DNA of 64,000 nt from Piper betle (Eukaryota; Streptophyta; Magnoliopsida; Piperales; Piperaceae): the NCBI GenBank assembly GCA_033002965.1, contig JAURVB010013241.1, positions 1 to 64,000 on the forward strand. Reading direction: 5' to 3'. Each line of letters opens with the position of its first letter. The stretch's first letter is position 1. A program made the position numbers and the translations under genes. This document shows positions 37,557-50,833 of the stretch, one piece after another. The notes beneath the pieces were generated by a model. That model ran no database searches. It had not been told where the DNA came from and worked only from the letters and a program-made list of their open reading frames with translations.

Positions 37557-38964
37557 ACTCCCCCACCACCGCATGTGTCATGTACGCCTTCCCCGATATA
37601 TTCATCGATTCCAACAATCTCTTGTTCAACTCGTTTGCCTCTTCCTCGGTCGACGAACCCTGATCTTGAGGAAGTAGGCGGAAGCAAACCATTGCAAATG
37701 TGGTTGGGACGACGATCTCGTACCTCCCATCTTGTCTCACCAGAGCTTCGAAGTTCTTGGCCATCTTCACATGGGTCCGGAGGAAGCTGCGCAGGTTGGC
37801 CACACCATAGCTCCTCAACACCATCCATAGCTTGAGCGACCTAAACCTCCTGCTCAGAGCAATCTGCCAGTCCTTGTAGTCCACCACCTGTTTGGACTCG
37901 GTCGCCTTGTTACGCAGGTATTCCGGGTTGGTGGAGAGGGCCTTGACGAGGGCACTCGGATCCTTCACCCACATGCAGCAGCAGTCGAGGGTGGCGAAGA
38001 ACCATTTGTGAGCATTGAGGCTAAATGAGTCGGCGTTCTCAACTCCATCGATATAGTGTCGAAACTCCGGGCAGATGCAGGCGCTGCCTCCGTAGGCCGC
38101 ATCTACGTGAACCCAGATACCGTACTCCTTGGCCACCTCACATAGAGGGCCGACGGGGTCGATGGCCGTGGACGAGGTGGTGCCGACGGTCGCGCACAAG
38201 AAAAGTGGGTGGAGGCCATCCGCCACGTCTTTCTCGATAGCTGTCCGGAGTGCTCGAGGAGACAACGCAAAGTTATTAGACTTTGTGGTCTTGACGGCCC
38301 GAAAATTGGCGGGAAGGATGCCGGCGATCTGGGCAGCCTTCTGCAACGCACAGTGGGTCTGGTCGGAGCCGTAGACGACGAGACGGTTGATCTGGTCGCG
38401 GCCAATGCGGTTGAGCATCCGATCTCGGGCGGCGGTGAGGGTGCAAAGGATGGCCTCGCAGGTGGTGCCTTGGAGGACGCCTCCGCCGCCACTTGAGGAG
38501 AGAAAGGAAGACGGCAGCTTCAGCATTTTGCCGAACCAGTCCATAACAATAGTCTCCAGCTCAGTAGCAGCCGGGGAGCTCATCCAGTTGAACCCGACAA
38601 CGTTGAATCCGGTGCTGAGCATCTCCCCGAGGAACCCAGCGGTGCTGCCACTAGAGGGGAAGTAGGCAAAGTAGTTGGGGCTCTGCCAGTGGGTGATGCC
38701 GGGGACGATGCACGACTGTATGTCTCCCAGGATGGACTCAATCGACTCAGGGCCATTGGGTGCAGACTCGGGTATGAGCTTGCGGAGGTAGCCCGGCTCG
38801 ACCTGGCTTCGCACCGGGTAATTGTGGACGCCCCGGTAGTAGTCGGCGAGGAAGTCGATGATCATGTGACCTTGCCTCCGGAACTCGTCCGGGTCTAACG
38901 GGTTCAGAGCATTGGCGACGGAGCTGTTGTTCATCAGCATGTCCAAGCTTCCAAGGCTACCCAT
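37549..38964 (-). CDS. TYDC: Tyrosine/aromatic L-amino-acid decarboxylase, 3' frameshift
   Basis: This intronless PLP-dependent group II decarboxylase reads 471 residues from the ATG at 38964. It converts tyrosine and/or dopa to tyramine or dopamine plus CO2 in the cytosol, feeding alkaloid and hydroxycinnamic-amide pathways. Visible motifs are [14 protein letters not shown] (92-105), DQTHCAL with the PLP-stacking His204, [16 protein letters not shown] with Asp288, and NAHKWFF with the PLP lysine K320. VVDYKDWQ has the catalytic-loop Tyr363; Phe there marks aldehyde synthases, so decarboxylase chemistry is expected. The frame stops after THAVVGECT because a C5 run on the plus strand (near 37560) is one base short for the family's continuation. 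The missing tail is open in another frame to 37421, which would give about 514 residues. A sequencing error or a recent mutation is equally possible. Substrate choice (tyrosine, dopa or tryptophan) is not settled by inspection. Confidence 0.93.
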   Translation of the reverse strand: MGSLGSLDMLMNNSSVANALNPLDPDEFRRQGHMIIDFLADYYRGVHNYPVRSQVEPGYLRKLIPESAPNGPESIESILGDIQSCIVPGITHWQSPNYFAYFPSSGSTAGFLGEMLSTGFNVVGFNWMSSPAATELETIVMDWFGKMLKLPSSFLSSSGGGGVLQGTTCEAILCTLTAARDRMLNRIGRDQINRLVVYGSDQTHCALQKAAQIAGILPANFRAVKTTKSNNFALSPRALRTAIEKDVADGLHPLFLCATVGTTSSTAIDPVGPLCEVAKEYGIWVHVDAAYGGSACICPEFRHYIDGVENADSFSLNAHKWFFATLDCCCMWVKDPSALVKALSTNPEYLRNKATESKQVVDYKDWQIALSRRFRSLKLWMVLRSYGVANLRSFLRTHVKMAKNFEALVRQDGRYEIVVPTTFAMVCFRLLPQDQGSSTEEEANELNKRLLESMNISGKAYMTHAVVGECT

Positions 38965-39178
38965 TATATCTGTTGCTTTTTGTGGGCACTTGAAGAAGAT
39001 AATTAGCTTTATAAGCTAATATATGTACTTACGATGAATCTGATCCACGAGGAATTAGCTAGAATATTGGTTGTAAGATCAGTAGGAGAATAGAAGAATA
39101 ATAGATGAGGAGTGAAGCTCAAAAGGCGCGCAGTACTACTGAGCAAGCAGGAGTGATGAGTAGTGATGGTATGGAGGG

Positions 39179-39189
39179 CTTTATATATA
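39179..39189 (-). promoter_or_regulatory. TYDC: TATA box of the decarboxylase gene
   Basis: On the minus strand the word TATATATAAAG lies 215 bp upstream of the ATG. That predicts a 5' leader of roughly 180 nt. A W-box core (TTGACT on the minus strand, 39252-39257) lies some 60-70 bp farther upstream; W-boxes bind WRKY factors and fit the elicitor response known for such genes. Confidence 0.65.
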
Positions 39190-39259
39190 CATTGAAGAGG
39201 ATGGATCGAGTGAAGCTGCATGGAAGCTCGGGTGGTCTACCAAGTGTTGCCAGTCAACC

Positions 39260-42200
39260 ACGATGAAAATAAAAGTCAGAAATGGTGGGTTTTAATTTTT
39301 ATTCATTCATCTACACAAGCAACTGTGGAAGTCAGACAACGTCTGCTCCTCTTTTTAAGTATATATATATATACACGCTTAATTCATCATGGTCAGACTT
39401 GCTTATAAATATATTATTTATGATATACCCGCGCGTTCCGGAGCGCAGTACTTATAATTAATTTAAAATAAAACTAAATAAATTATATAAATATTAAAAA
39501 ACTAATTAAAATAAATTTTTACTAATTTTTTATAAAGATTTCAAAATTTTAAATTAAAACTACTATGTAAATATCAATTCTTTCTGAAGTGTACAATAAA
39601 TTCCTTTCTTTTCCAAAGAATTAATTAACCCAAACGAAACTGCAACAAATACTTTGTAGAAAGTGCATTCGACCAATCGATTTTTTTCCTTTTAAGCCAT
39701 GATAGGCAAACATTTTTCCACGTCTATATCTATCTAAATAATTTTTGACAAATGTCTTGAATTGTTAATGAGGGATCAACAAATAATTTACTATGATTAA
39801 AAAATATGTGCTATATTTTAACTCAAATTTTGAATATTATTCTTATACGTCATAGCTTTGGAAAAAATAATTCTTCGTAGGTCATAATTTATGCAAGAAA
39901 TATTTTTTGAAATATTTCTACCTTTGCGTCAATACCTGTAACTTATATTGGGCTGTGCCCACTCTACTGGTTGTATCTTAAGTCTGTCTTGTGCTGTTGG
40001 GCTTGACTCCAAACGCTGGCCACTCACAAAGCCCAGTTTTACTTGGTTTCCTTTCCAGAGCAGATGAACTGCCAAGCACAAACCACAAAGATAAGGAAAA
40101 CTAATTGATATTTGGAATTTTCTAAAATAATAATAATAATAATAGCATGAGAAAAACGCAAAAGAGAAATTTGAAGTTTTTGGACAACATGTGACAGTGA
40201 AAAATGCACCAGATCAAGCAAAAAAAACCCATACCGATTCCACTTGACTTCATATTATTAAGATATCACTACAGGTCAAGGGCGTTATACCCAATAATCC
40301 AAATAGCTAGACGGTTCTTTACTTTCGGACAAATTGATAAAACGCAAGTGTTATAAGACTATTGAGTATAGTTTCGCACGTCTAAAGAGAAAGGATGATG
40401 AATAATATAAATATAGGTTTGATAGGTTCTCTAAAATAGCTAGTATTTTGTAGTTCAAGTCCATTGACTCGATCTTACATGGAATTAAAGCCAACCCACA
40501 AGGTGAGACTCCTTGTGTGCGATTGCACGTAAAAGTCGACCCAAAATGTGGTGCAGATGCAAGCACACAACCATGTATGAATGATCCACGTGCAAAGCTT
40601 AACAGTGCTTACCATGTGAAGAGTATTGAGTTAGTCTTGCAAAAAAAAAAAAACAATAGTGATTAATATGAGTTCATATATTCTCTAAAATGAGTAGTTG
40701 TTTTGAAGTGAAATACTAAAAGCCCATTTTTCCCTGAGGCGACAAACAAGAGCAACGGCTCTTACCCAACGCCCAACAGCCATATTCAATCCAACCACAA
40801 GGTGCGAGACAGTGACTTAGTCCCGTCACCGCGGAAAACATCCCTCTTAGATAACTTCAAGCATGAATTTATTGATCCTGTCCTTCCTCTCCGAGAGGGA
40901 ATGGCCTCGTAAACCAACTACTACATCACAACGGCTGCAATTGAGGGAACAAGACACAACTGGTTCTATTCTCATCCGCTTCGTATTTCGCTGGTCTCTG
41001 TACGTAAATTCACCTAAAATAATTTGGGTAGAGCCAAAAACCCAGAAGAGAATTTGGTTTTTGAGGAAAAAATAAATTAAACAGGGAAGAGGCCCAGTAC
41101 AGAGATAGGAAGAAACAATTGAGCCGTGTGGTATCAAATGCACATGATGTAAGGCATATGTGCACATGACGCCATGTGAAAGGTTTAGGCCTTATCAGAA
41201 ACGTTATATCATCGACATCAGGCAAGGGCTAGGAAATGAGAATTTTGATAGGATAAGATGTCAGAGGAAGCCAGCGCAAATTGTGGTTAAGAAAAAAGAC
41301 GTGCCCTGATTGCCTAGCTATGACTCTTATTATCTTGTTAATACACATGATTTGCTGGTGTACGTACTATATTGGTGTTATTTAATTTGGTGGAAGTCCC
41401 TGTTAAGCATGTCTGTCTTCTTATCTGTCGAATCTTAACAAGAACATACATCAAGTAATTGAATGCTTACACGTAGAGAACTTAACGATCAATTGGTGAT
41501 GCGTTTTTTGGGGTGTAAAGATCTTGTGTTAGTACGTGGTTTGTAGCCGTGTATTGTTTTTTTAAAATAAGCACTTAGTATGAAACTTAGCAGCCTCGCT
41601 TATGCGATCAATAATAATAAACATGCAGGAAAGGAAGTAAACAAACTCGCACGAGAAAATCTTCGCGTCTGTCTGGTATGTTGTCAAAATTGAAGAATAT
41701 TTTGATCGCAACAAGGTGTAAACTAATTATTATTATCAGTTTTTAAACAAAGGGAAAACAGTCAGTTGCTCAGATAGCAAGTACTTTAGGTTATTTGTTA
41801 AAGGGTGTCTTAATATAATACTGGCCTTATAATAATAGTTAAAGACCCATGCGATGCATGGGACATGCTTAAAATTAATTAGTAATATATATTAAGAATA
41901 TATAAAATTGATTTCAAAATTATTATGATATTATTTTTAAATAAAAATAATGAATATTTATTTATGCTTAACAAAAAGTATATTTATACACAAATATCAA
42001 AAAATAATAATTTTAGTGAGTAAAATATTTTAATAACTAAATAGAATTTATTTTTAAAGATTTTTAATTTGATTAGAATCATACTATTTTTATAATTATT
42101 AATTTAAGTAGAATTATAATTCAATATTTTTTAATAATAAATAATAATAATCAAGGGCCAATTTTGCCACCAATCGGAAGCAATAGGAGGGATTTAACAA

Positions 42201-45200
42201 TAATAATAATAATAATAATAATTATAATAATTTATTGTTATTATTATTAGGCAAAATTATTATAATTATAATTATTATTATATTTAACTATAATTTTTAC
42301 TAAATTGACTTTTGAAAATTTTAAAACAATTCCCTTCATAACTTTAGGTAATTTAAAAATTATAAAACACCTTCAAATTTATAAATATCATATATATAAG
42401 CCACTCTTATTCATCAATAGTACATCACAAGACCCACTGTCAATCTTAATTTCATTTTTTTCTAGATTTAAAATTTCAAATTTACACTACTTACCCAACA
42501 TTTGCTTTTTTCACCTGTTTTAACCTGAGTTTGACTCTGGGATTGGCAGGGCCGGACACAAGAGGCCAATCTAAGTTGCAGTCAAACCTACGCTGCAGAT
42601 GGAGTAAAAAGTCCCGCCAAAATGCACTCCCCGCCTTCTTTTACCTTTCAAATATTTCTGTTGTCAGGTTTCTACCTCTGCACTCTGTTTTTCAGTCAAT
42701 CCTAGCACCGATTGAGCTGCAAACCCAACGTCTCCTCCCATTTCCAAGGCAGCTCGATCGCCTTTTGTACAAAACTACAAGTAATAAACGACGAGCGGGT
42801 AGCTAGAATTTTGACTTGTTACAATTTATTGAGAGTATTGGTAGGTGAGATTGCCGTAGAGTTCTAAGGGATGCTATAGCATATGCCTGACATTGATCAG
42901 AGAGTAAGACTTGCTTTACGATGAGGTCTAAAATGTGCTTGGATTATGTGCAATGGTTGTGTAAGACTTGCTTAAAGACATGGCTCAAAGCTTGCGTTAA
43001 CTGCTATAATATCATGACTCAAATGTTGGGAGGGATTCAAGTTTCAGAAATACACACCTTGTCAGGTATGTGTGCCATGCATGTAACCGGCGTCAAGCCG
43101 CCGACTATGACGTGGCTTGTCTAAGCTGCGTTGTCTGATCACAAACCGACCACATGCAATGACAGGGTACGGGAAGAGTTGATAGTTTCCAACATTTTGG
43201 CCGAGAGCTTGATTGCTTTTATGTGGAAAGCGAATGAGCTGCTCATAAGGCGGTGTCTGTGGTACCTCCTTTCCTCGGCAATCTTGACAAGTTTATTGTT
43301 GATGCCATGCTGTACATAGTTACATACTACACTTGTCTTGGCCACAAAGTGTAGAATCTGGTGAGAACTGGAACATGGAATAGTTTTGGTCCACAGGAAT
43401 CTGAATTTCCCTGTAATGGACAAGTCGTGAATGTCTATACATAATCAACAGAAACAGGAAGTTCTTACTTAAGACAATTTTTCCCAAGCTTGCCTCGTAA
43501 GGAAGAATATCTGACGAGCTGAGATGAATAGAGATTTTGAACTTATTGTGCCCTGTACTCGATGGACGACGAGAAATTTGAGTTTCTTGCGTTCGATGAT
43601 GAGCTTGGTGAATAAGGCAATCCAATTCTCAGTGCGGTTGCACATGGCTCGATTGCAACTGGTCAAAAGGTGCACCATTTTGCTGTTCCCCGAGACTGTT
43701 GGTCGAAGTAAGTAGCAACTGCTTCGGTGGGAAACCCGCTTCAATCGGCGCCAAACATGGTTATTTCTACGGGACATTGACCAACAACAAATTCCTTTAC
43801 ATTAGAAGCTGGTTATGTACATTTCTGAATCAACCATAGTAATGATTTAGACTGAGTTCAAGTAGCTAAGATCATACAATTTATCGGTGGACATTTCAGA
43901 AGTCGCACAGTAAAGGAATTGATCGGTTCATTATTAATTAACGAGACAATCCACCTAACTTCTTGCCTCAGATAACAGCGATTGCAATCATCTTTAATTA
44001 ACATTCAGGACAACGCCGCACATGCAATTATCATAATTGTCATAACTTTTCCCTTCCCTTGAATCTAAACCCACCAACGAAATCGCCCAAATGCCCGCGA
44101 AAGATTTATGTCTGTAGCTTTGGGACGTGAAAGTTAATCCCCGGTGGAGGTGGGGCAGATAATGCTTTTGCAGCTCAAGACCCATGTCGGGCGTGAAAAA
44201 CGCAATCAAAATAAAACTTGCGCATATAACGAAGGAAGGCGAATCTCAACCTTTGCGTGCATACTGGGAAAAAGGAGCAAGCTGGGCAGTAACAATGCTG
44301 GGAGACCAGGACCAGACCAGCGTTCAGAGTCCAGACAACTTCACGTAGTCGATCTATAGTTTGGTGGACCGTGTGGAGGTTATGTTATCCACAATGTACA
44401 TCTCATACATACAGTACCATAGTCTACACATATATGATCATCTTCCTGCCGTGAACTACCAGAGCAGCAGAGCCTTTTCACCGTTGCGGGACAAGGTTGT
44501 TTATATTCACTCTTTATTGATAAAAAAGTCATAGATGATAAGCCATAAGTCTAATGAATATATACGAAAGATAAGCTACATTCATGTATGTATTTTATAA
44601 AAAAAGATAATTATCAAGTTTGTATTTCTCTTGATCTTTAAATTATATAATTACTTCTTATTCTTGACCATCGTGTTGATGCTTAAGAGATAATTTTGTA
44701 AACCATCACAGGCGTGTAATGAAAGATAACAAGAGAAATGAATGTATATCATTTGGAAGGTGCTCCACGACTCCATTCAATCCGCCCGATGTGATCAAAT
44801 TACGGAGCTGTGATCATTTGGAAGTTGGTCGTACAGACCCTGTGAAGCTAGTCATATATATGCCGATGACTTAATAAGATGGCAATGGCATTGCATAAAC
44901 ATGTATAAATGATCAAATTATGGAGACCCAAAACAATTTAAACTTATTTCCTGGTCACAGACCCAAAGATGTAATTCAGAACACGAAACGAAACTTGCAC
45001 TCGATGTGATCATCTAAAGAATGTCAGGTCCGTACGACCATGGACTACCCAGATCTCCAATTGGGCAGAGTTCATAAACCAAGCCGAAACATGGGATGTT
45101 CTCGAGACTACCTGTGAAACAAGGTCAGCCAATTGCGATTTATTGATATCTATTGCAATTAAAGAAAGATAATTTTTTCCACAAAAACAGACAAGTGTTA

Positions 45201-47100
45201 CAGCCCAACCAACCCAAGGGAGGGCCTTTCACACACTGATGACAGTGCTTTGGTTAGTGAAAGCAACCACACCACATGGGGTTGTCAAATTAACACTACG
45301 GACATAGACACCAATTGCCTTGCCATGTCAACCTCATTACAAGAAAGCAAAAGGGGGTCCTAGCATGTGATCCCTGCTTTGCTTTACATGCATGGGTAGC
45401 TTACCCATGAATAGGGCGTTGATGCTGGTAGAGGAAGCCATTTTTAGGGAAGTGTGGTCGGGGGATTAATGCTGCTCTGCTGCTCTGCCCTATCCAAATG
45501 ACCTTGTTTAATTAAGGCTTGTGAAACGGACATGTGATAGAGAACGATTGGTGCCCGGTTCTCTACTCCCAAGAAAATAATAAGAATCATTTTGATGATA
45601 ATCTGGGATCCGGATAACACAGTTATTCATATTAACCTGTTAGAATGAAAAAAAGGATTATCACAGTAGAATCGACCGACAATGCTGGGCAGAATTAGAT
45701 TCTTAAAAGCACATTATCTGGTGAATTACAGCTAACCGAAGTTGACGAAACCGGTACACCGTTGGCATCCATTTTCACCAAGGGTTGGCGTTCTTGTGCA
45801 CAGATAGAAAAGCCTGAAAAGGTTGATCTCATATACTCAATCATATTGGAAAATGGAAATTGACTGATCAATTTGCTGTGTGGTAGACCGGCAGGGCATC
45901 AAATTCGGTTAGATAGTTTATTACTTTTTGGATAAAAGATTGGTTCTACTTATTACAATCAATAGCAGATTTCGGGTGGTTGCAATCAACCCCACTAAAT
46001 CTAGCTCTTCAACCTCCGGGTCCGATTATAGCCGAAGAATTAGTTTAAAATATGATAGAATGCATAAATGGAAGATGCTCTCGGGAAATATCAGCAAATA
46101 AAATTAGCACGTTAGAACTAGAATTACAGGGCCGGCATTTTGCACCGTGAGACAAGACAGACCCCCGGTTAATACTGCCATGACCATCCATTTTTTTGAT
46201 TTCTTCCACAAAGTGCAAAGGAAAAAAAATTCAAAGAAAGAAGTGCAATAAAAAATGAGGAAACCATCTGGAGATATGAGAAGTAAGTTGAATGAAAGCC
46301 CGGGATGAATGGCAAAGTGTCCGCATTGCGCGTGGGTGTAACGCCATCATGGAAACCGGTGGTCGATGCATGGGGCACGTTAATTCATAACATACATTCC
46401 CACCATACACATCATTCAAATTTATCCGATGATGAGTTTATGGTAGATTTTCGCTTTTGTAATTATAGCTTAGCTCTTCTCCAAGTGTAAGCAGCTTCAA
46501 ATGGATGTGATTATAGAAAATTTTTATAGACAGATCAAGAGCGAAGTGCTTACAATTTTGCATGAAAAGGTTGGTAGCTTCAAAATGCACAGCTAAAGAA
46601 GGGCCGGATTGGCCAAACAAAGTCAGACAAGCATTTTGCTTATAAAACAAGTAATAAAAGAAGTGGAAGGCCAATGAAATTTTGACACAGCGACAAAACT
46701 TGGTCCAAATTATGCACTTCCAATTAAAACATTTTCCGGTGTGAAGAATCGTACAAAAGCTAACTGATAAATAAGATAACAAAACAGCTTATAGTAGACA
46801 CCTGGTATCGTAATAATTGGAGTTTGGAAGAAACTAAGCCAGCGATTGAGATGGACACATTGGTGGTCCCATGAATGAGGTGGAATCCGAGGGGAGTGGC
46901 TATGATCAACCTATCGGTGGTCACACGAACGGACCAATTATGGTAAATATTGGTCCGTGCCCGCAGTAACTCTCGGACGTGACGACCGACACACTTCCGT
47001 GGCTTCCGTTGATGGCGGTTATAACAGGTAAAAATTAATTAAAAAAGTGGGGAAAGCGGTTCGGTTGGGGTTAATTAACCTAACCCGAAGGTTAGGTCTA
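39260..47100. other. Long intergenic region between decarboxylase and pectate lyase
   Basis: About 7.8 kb with no recognised gene. Open frames up to about 106 codons occur, none with family resemblance. (AAT)n/(ATT)n tracts lie at about 40125-40145 and 42200-42275. Two spots carry hairpin words of a kind seen at ends of plant repeats: CCCGCGCGTTCCGGAGCGC at about 39429 and CCATGCGATGCATGGG at about 41848, each followed by AT-rich sequence. No complete element is delimited around them. Confidence 0.45.
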
Positions 47101-47170
47101 ACCAGGGCCGGTTATGCAGACAAGACCGAACCGAACCCACTATCCTTCTTTTTTTGTCCTTCTTCTTTCT

Positions 47171-47180
47171 CCTATAAAAA
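47171..47180 (+). promoter_or_regulatory. TATA box of the pectate lyase gene
   Basis: CCTATAAAAA lies 120-130 bp before the ATG at 47301, predicting a leader of about 100 nt. Confidence 0.65.
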
Positions 47181-47300
47181 GCAGACGCCGCAAAGCAGCA
47201 ATGCAGAGCTCCATTGGACTGCTGTACTCTCCCATTTCTTCTTCTTCATCTTTGTTGCTGTGCTGGGGGAGAAGAGAAGGGAGGTTTTGGGTTGTTGGGG

Positions 47301-50300
47301 ATGACAATGTCGGCATTGCTCAAGGGTTTTGCTGTGGTGCTGCCGCTCCTGCTTCTATTGCATGTCGAAGGTTTCAATGGGACAATGTCGGGGATGAGGT
47401 GCATTTCTTCTGTTCTGAATGTGGCTTTAGCTGCTTTTATTTTTTTGTGATGATGGAATTCTGCGGATTTGTGAGTTGTGTTGGATTTTTCTCATGTGTT
47501 TTTGCATCGACGGAGCATGTCCTGCTCTGTTCTTTGCGTCTCTACGATTTTCTTCATGTTCTTCACTTCTTTTAAAGCTTTGCAAGATTAGCTTGTGATT
47601 CAGCATTTTGGCTGATCTGCATCAACCTCTGCATTTGGAACCAATTGTGGTTCCATAGCAATTTCTATACCAACAAAACATTCATTTACACAAAACATTA
47701 CATACAACAAAACACAATTCCGACGACCTTCCTCTCCAATGTTGTTAGCCTGCCTGCTTTTCGCAAGCAGCCTGGAGGGACGTCTCACATTCCAAATTCT
47801 CCACAATCCATGGCCGCCCATGATCGGGATCCGACGATCTCCCCCGTCCCTCCATTTTATTCTCAATAGTTTTTTTTAAAAAGATAAAAATTATTATCAT
47901 CAACTACTTTTCTAATCCCCGCGTTTTTTCCATCCATTTTTATCTTTCAACGACATGCCCCCACCGGCCTTCCGCAACGGATCTATTAATGCTATTCTGC
48001 GGGTCCCACTGTTAAATGCCCAAAATGTCCCTCCATCTCTTTTGGTCGACCATGGTCAATCTCCCAGATCTTGTCTTCTTCCATGTCTTCCTTCACTGTT
48101 TTACCGGGCCTCGAGCAGTGCAAAGCTGCAAATAACTGCCCAAACCTTCTTCCTTTCCCCTCGGAAGAGACGCTTCTTTTCCTGGAACCACTAGTGCCAC
48201 ACGTCGCACTTTGTGGCTTGTTGATGTTGAGATTCGTCTCTGACGAGAGAGGTGTAGTAAACAGGGCAAGGGTTGTGACTTGGCGTGGGCATGTGGGGTG
48301 GGGATGTGGGTTTGTAATTAGAAGTGGTTGTTGGGTTGGATGGTGGTGATTCTGTTCACAACAAGCGGTTACTACTTACTTCTAGTTGCGTTTTGTTTGG
48401 CCGCATTAGTAATTGTTTGTTCGTTGGTTGTGATGTGTGCAGATCTGGTTTTAATGTCAGCGAGCACGCTGTCGATGATCCTGAGGCCGTTGCGGCTGCT
48501 GTCGTTGAGTGAGCTCCTTCTCTTTTCGTCATTTTCTTTTACTGTTGTTAGTTGATGGAGTATTGGGTGTTCCTGCTTGGCGATTGTATTGAGTAGGGCA
48601 TTTGGTATGACGTATTTTTCATGCTACTATGCCCTTCTTCAATTTGGGTTTTATTTGGCGCTTGCTGCATATTGTATCTATTCATTTGATGCAGCCTGAT
48701 ATATATATTCACTGTGGCAGGCATATCTTGCCTAACCAGTAACTACCACAACGATATGTGACGAAACTCACGGGTTTTCATTGCCACTGAATTTATTCAA
48801 GAAGAAATGCGGATAGTGGTCGTACATATTGACTGTGCAGAGATTGGTCATGACTCTGTTCTCATAATCCATTTCATACTGGTTCTGGGGTCATTGCCGG
48901 ATTTCTGATCCTTTTGATTTCTTTCAAGCAAAATTTTTGAAAAGATGGTAGAGATGTTTTGACTTGTCTTTAACTAATTTACGGAACCAATGTGGTCAAT
49001 CATCATCTTTTGAGGAGATTAGGAATATATGTGCTTAGGAGCACCACTCGTTGGTCGAACAAAATCAAAGTTCAACTTATGTCATTAAGTACACAACCAT
49101 ATATATTATCCTTTGAGTCAATGCGTCTTTTGTATTTATTTATAACATGTTTGCCAAGTATTCATCGGCAACACTCAATTAATGTTGATGTTGCCAAATC
49201 TCGTGTGAAAAGGATAGCTTCTGCGAAAATGTATTGAATTTCTGGTACTGTTTTTCATATACCGGTTTTAAGACTACTGCATCATTTGTTTCCTATCTAT
49301 GCTAACTAGTCTTATTATTATTGTCGCTTCAAATGGTAGAACCGTGAGAAACAGCACAGCTAGGAGATCACTTGGCTTCCTCTCCTGTGGAACTGGAAAC
49401 CCAATTGATGATTGCTGGCGTTGCGACTCGCAGTGGCATCTTCGCCGGAAAAGATTGGCCGACTGTGGCATTGGCTTCGGTCGTAATGCAATTGGTGGTC
49501 GGAATGGGCGCTTCTATGTTGTCACCGATCCACGGGACGATGATCCTGTCAACCCCAAGCCGGGAACCCTTCGACATGCAGTCATCCAAGACAGGCCCCT
49601 TTGGATTGTGTTCAAGCGTGACATGGTCATCACACTCAAGGAAGAGCTTATCATGAACAGCTTCAAAACAATTGACGGCCGAGGAGCCAATGTTCACATT
49701 GCCAATGGGGCCTGTATCACAATTCAATTTGTGACAAATGTGATCATCCATGGTCTCCACATTCATGACTGCAAGCCCACTGGAAATGCAATGGTGCGCA
49801 GCTCCCCAAGCCACTATGGGTGGAGGACCAAGGCAGATGGTGACGCCATTTCCTTATTCGGATCGAGCCATGTGTGGATCGATCACAACTCCCTCTCCAA
49901 CTGCGCAGATGGCCTCGTAGATGCTGTTATGGGGTCTACTGCCATTACAATCTCCAACAATCACTTCACCCACCATAATGAGGTTTGCTTACTTTACTTC
50001 ATACTTGAAAAACTGCTTAACTTTTCAAGCTTACAAACATCTTGTATGAGCAAATGGATTTCTATATCTCTCAACCTCTTTAATTGGTCATTTTTCTTCT
50101 TTCTCAATTCTCTACAGGTGATGTTGCTGGGGCACAGTGACTCGTACGATAAAGACAAGGGAATGCAGGTGACCATTGCTTTCAACCATTTTGGGGAAGG
50201 CTTGATACAGAGAATGCCCAGGTAAATGTCAATAGGGTGCTACTTGTTTTTCTTTTTCCAAGCCATATATTTTCGGATTCTGATGGTTAAAAAATATGCA

Positions 50301-50833
50301 GATGCAGGCACGGATATTTTCATGTGGTGAACAATGATTACACTCATTGGGAGATGTATGCCATTGGTGGAAGTGCTAATCCCACCATCAACAGCCAGGG
50401 CAACAGATACCTCGCCCCAGTTAACCCATTCGCCAAGGAGGTAAGTTTGTGGAACATTGGTCACATTAGGATTTTCTCTTTTCTATCAATTAAGTTAGAT
50501 GTCGGTGATCGAGGATACAAAAACATGTGAACGCAGATAACCAAAAGAGTGGAAACTGGTGCAAGTGTTTGGAAGAACTGGAACTGGAGGTCTGAAGGTG
50601 ATCTTCTGTTGAATGGTGCATTTTTTACACCCTCTGGAGCTGGAGCTTCGGCCAGTTATGCAAGAGCTTCTAGCTTGGGTGCCAAATCATCTTCCATGGT
50701 GGCTACTATGACGTCCGGAGCAGGAGCCCTCCCTGCCGTAGGCAGTCACAGTGCTAGCCCTGTCTCAGACTGCCCAATTATTAGACTATGTATACATTCT
50801 TTATGCAGTCCACAAAAGCTCAAAAGAAAATAG
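47301..50833 (+). CDS. Pectate lyase (PL1 family), six exons, C-terminal frameshift
   Basis: Exons at 47301-47398, 48443-48508, 49340-49982, 50118-50221, 50302-50440 and 50537-50833 join in frame across GT-AG introns to 448 residues. It is a secreted enzyme that cleaves de-esterified homogalacturonan in the cell wall by Ca2+-dependent beta-elimination. Residues 1-24 form a signal peptide. The family's conserved blocks follow: [45 protein letters not shown], the Ca2+-binding region [18 protein letters not shown] (about 221-237), ADGLVD, and [16 protein letters not shown] with the catalytic Arg. After SGAGALP the frame departs from the family, adding about 30 unrelated residues. One extra C in the CCC run at 50731-50733 would restore a Cys-ending terminus with stop at 50757 (about 423 residues). 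The first exon choice rests on the signal peptide and splice phase. Confidence 0.92.
47399..48442 (+). other. Pectate lyase intron 1
   Basis: The donor is at ATGAG/GTGCAT and the acceptor at GTGTGCAG/ATCTGG. Splicing yields one Arg codon. Open frames inside it, on both strands, have no family resemblance. Confidence 0.8.
48509..49339 (+). other. Pectate lyase intron 2
   Basis: The donor is GTTGA/GTGAGC and the acceptor is AATGGTAG/AACCG. Joining them gives [14 protein letters not shown], which has the length and pattern of the family between the pro-region and the catalytic core. Confidence 0.78.
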
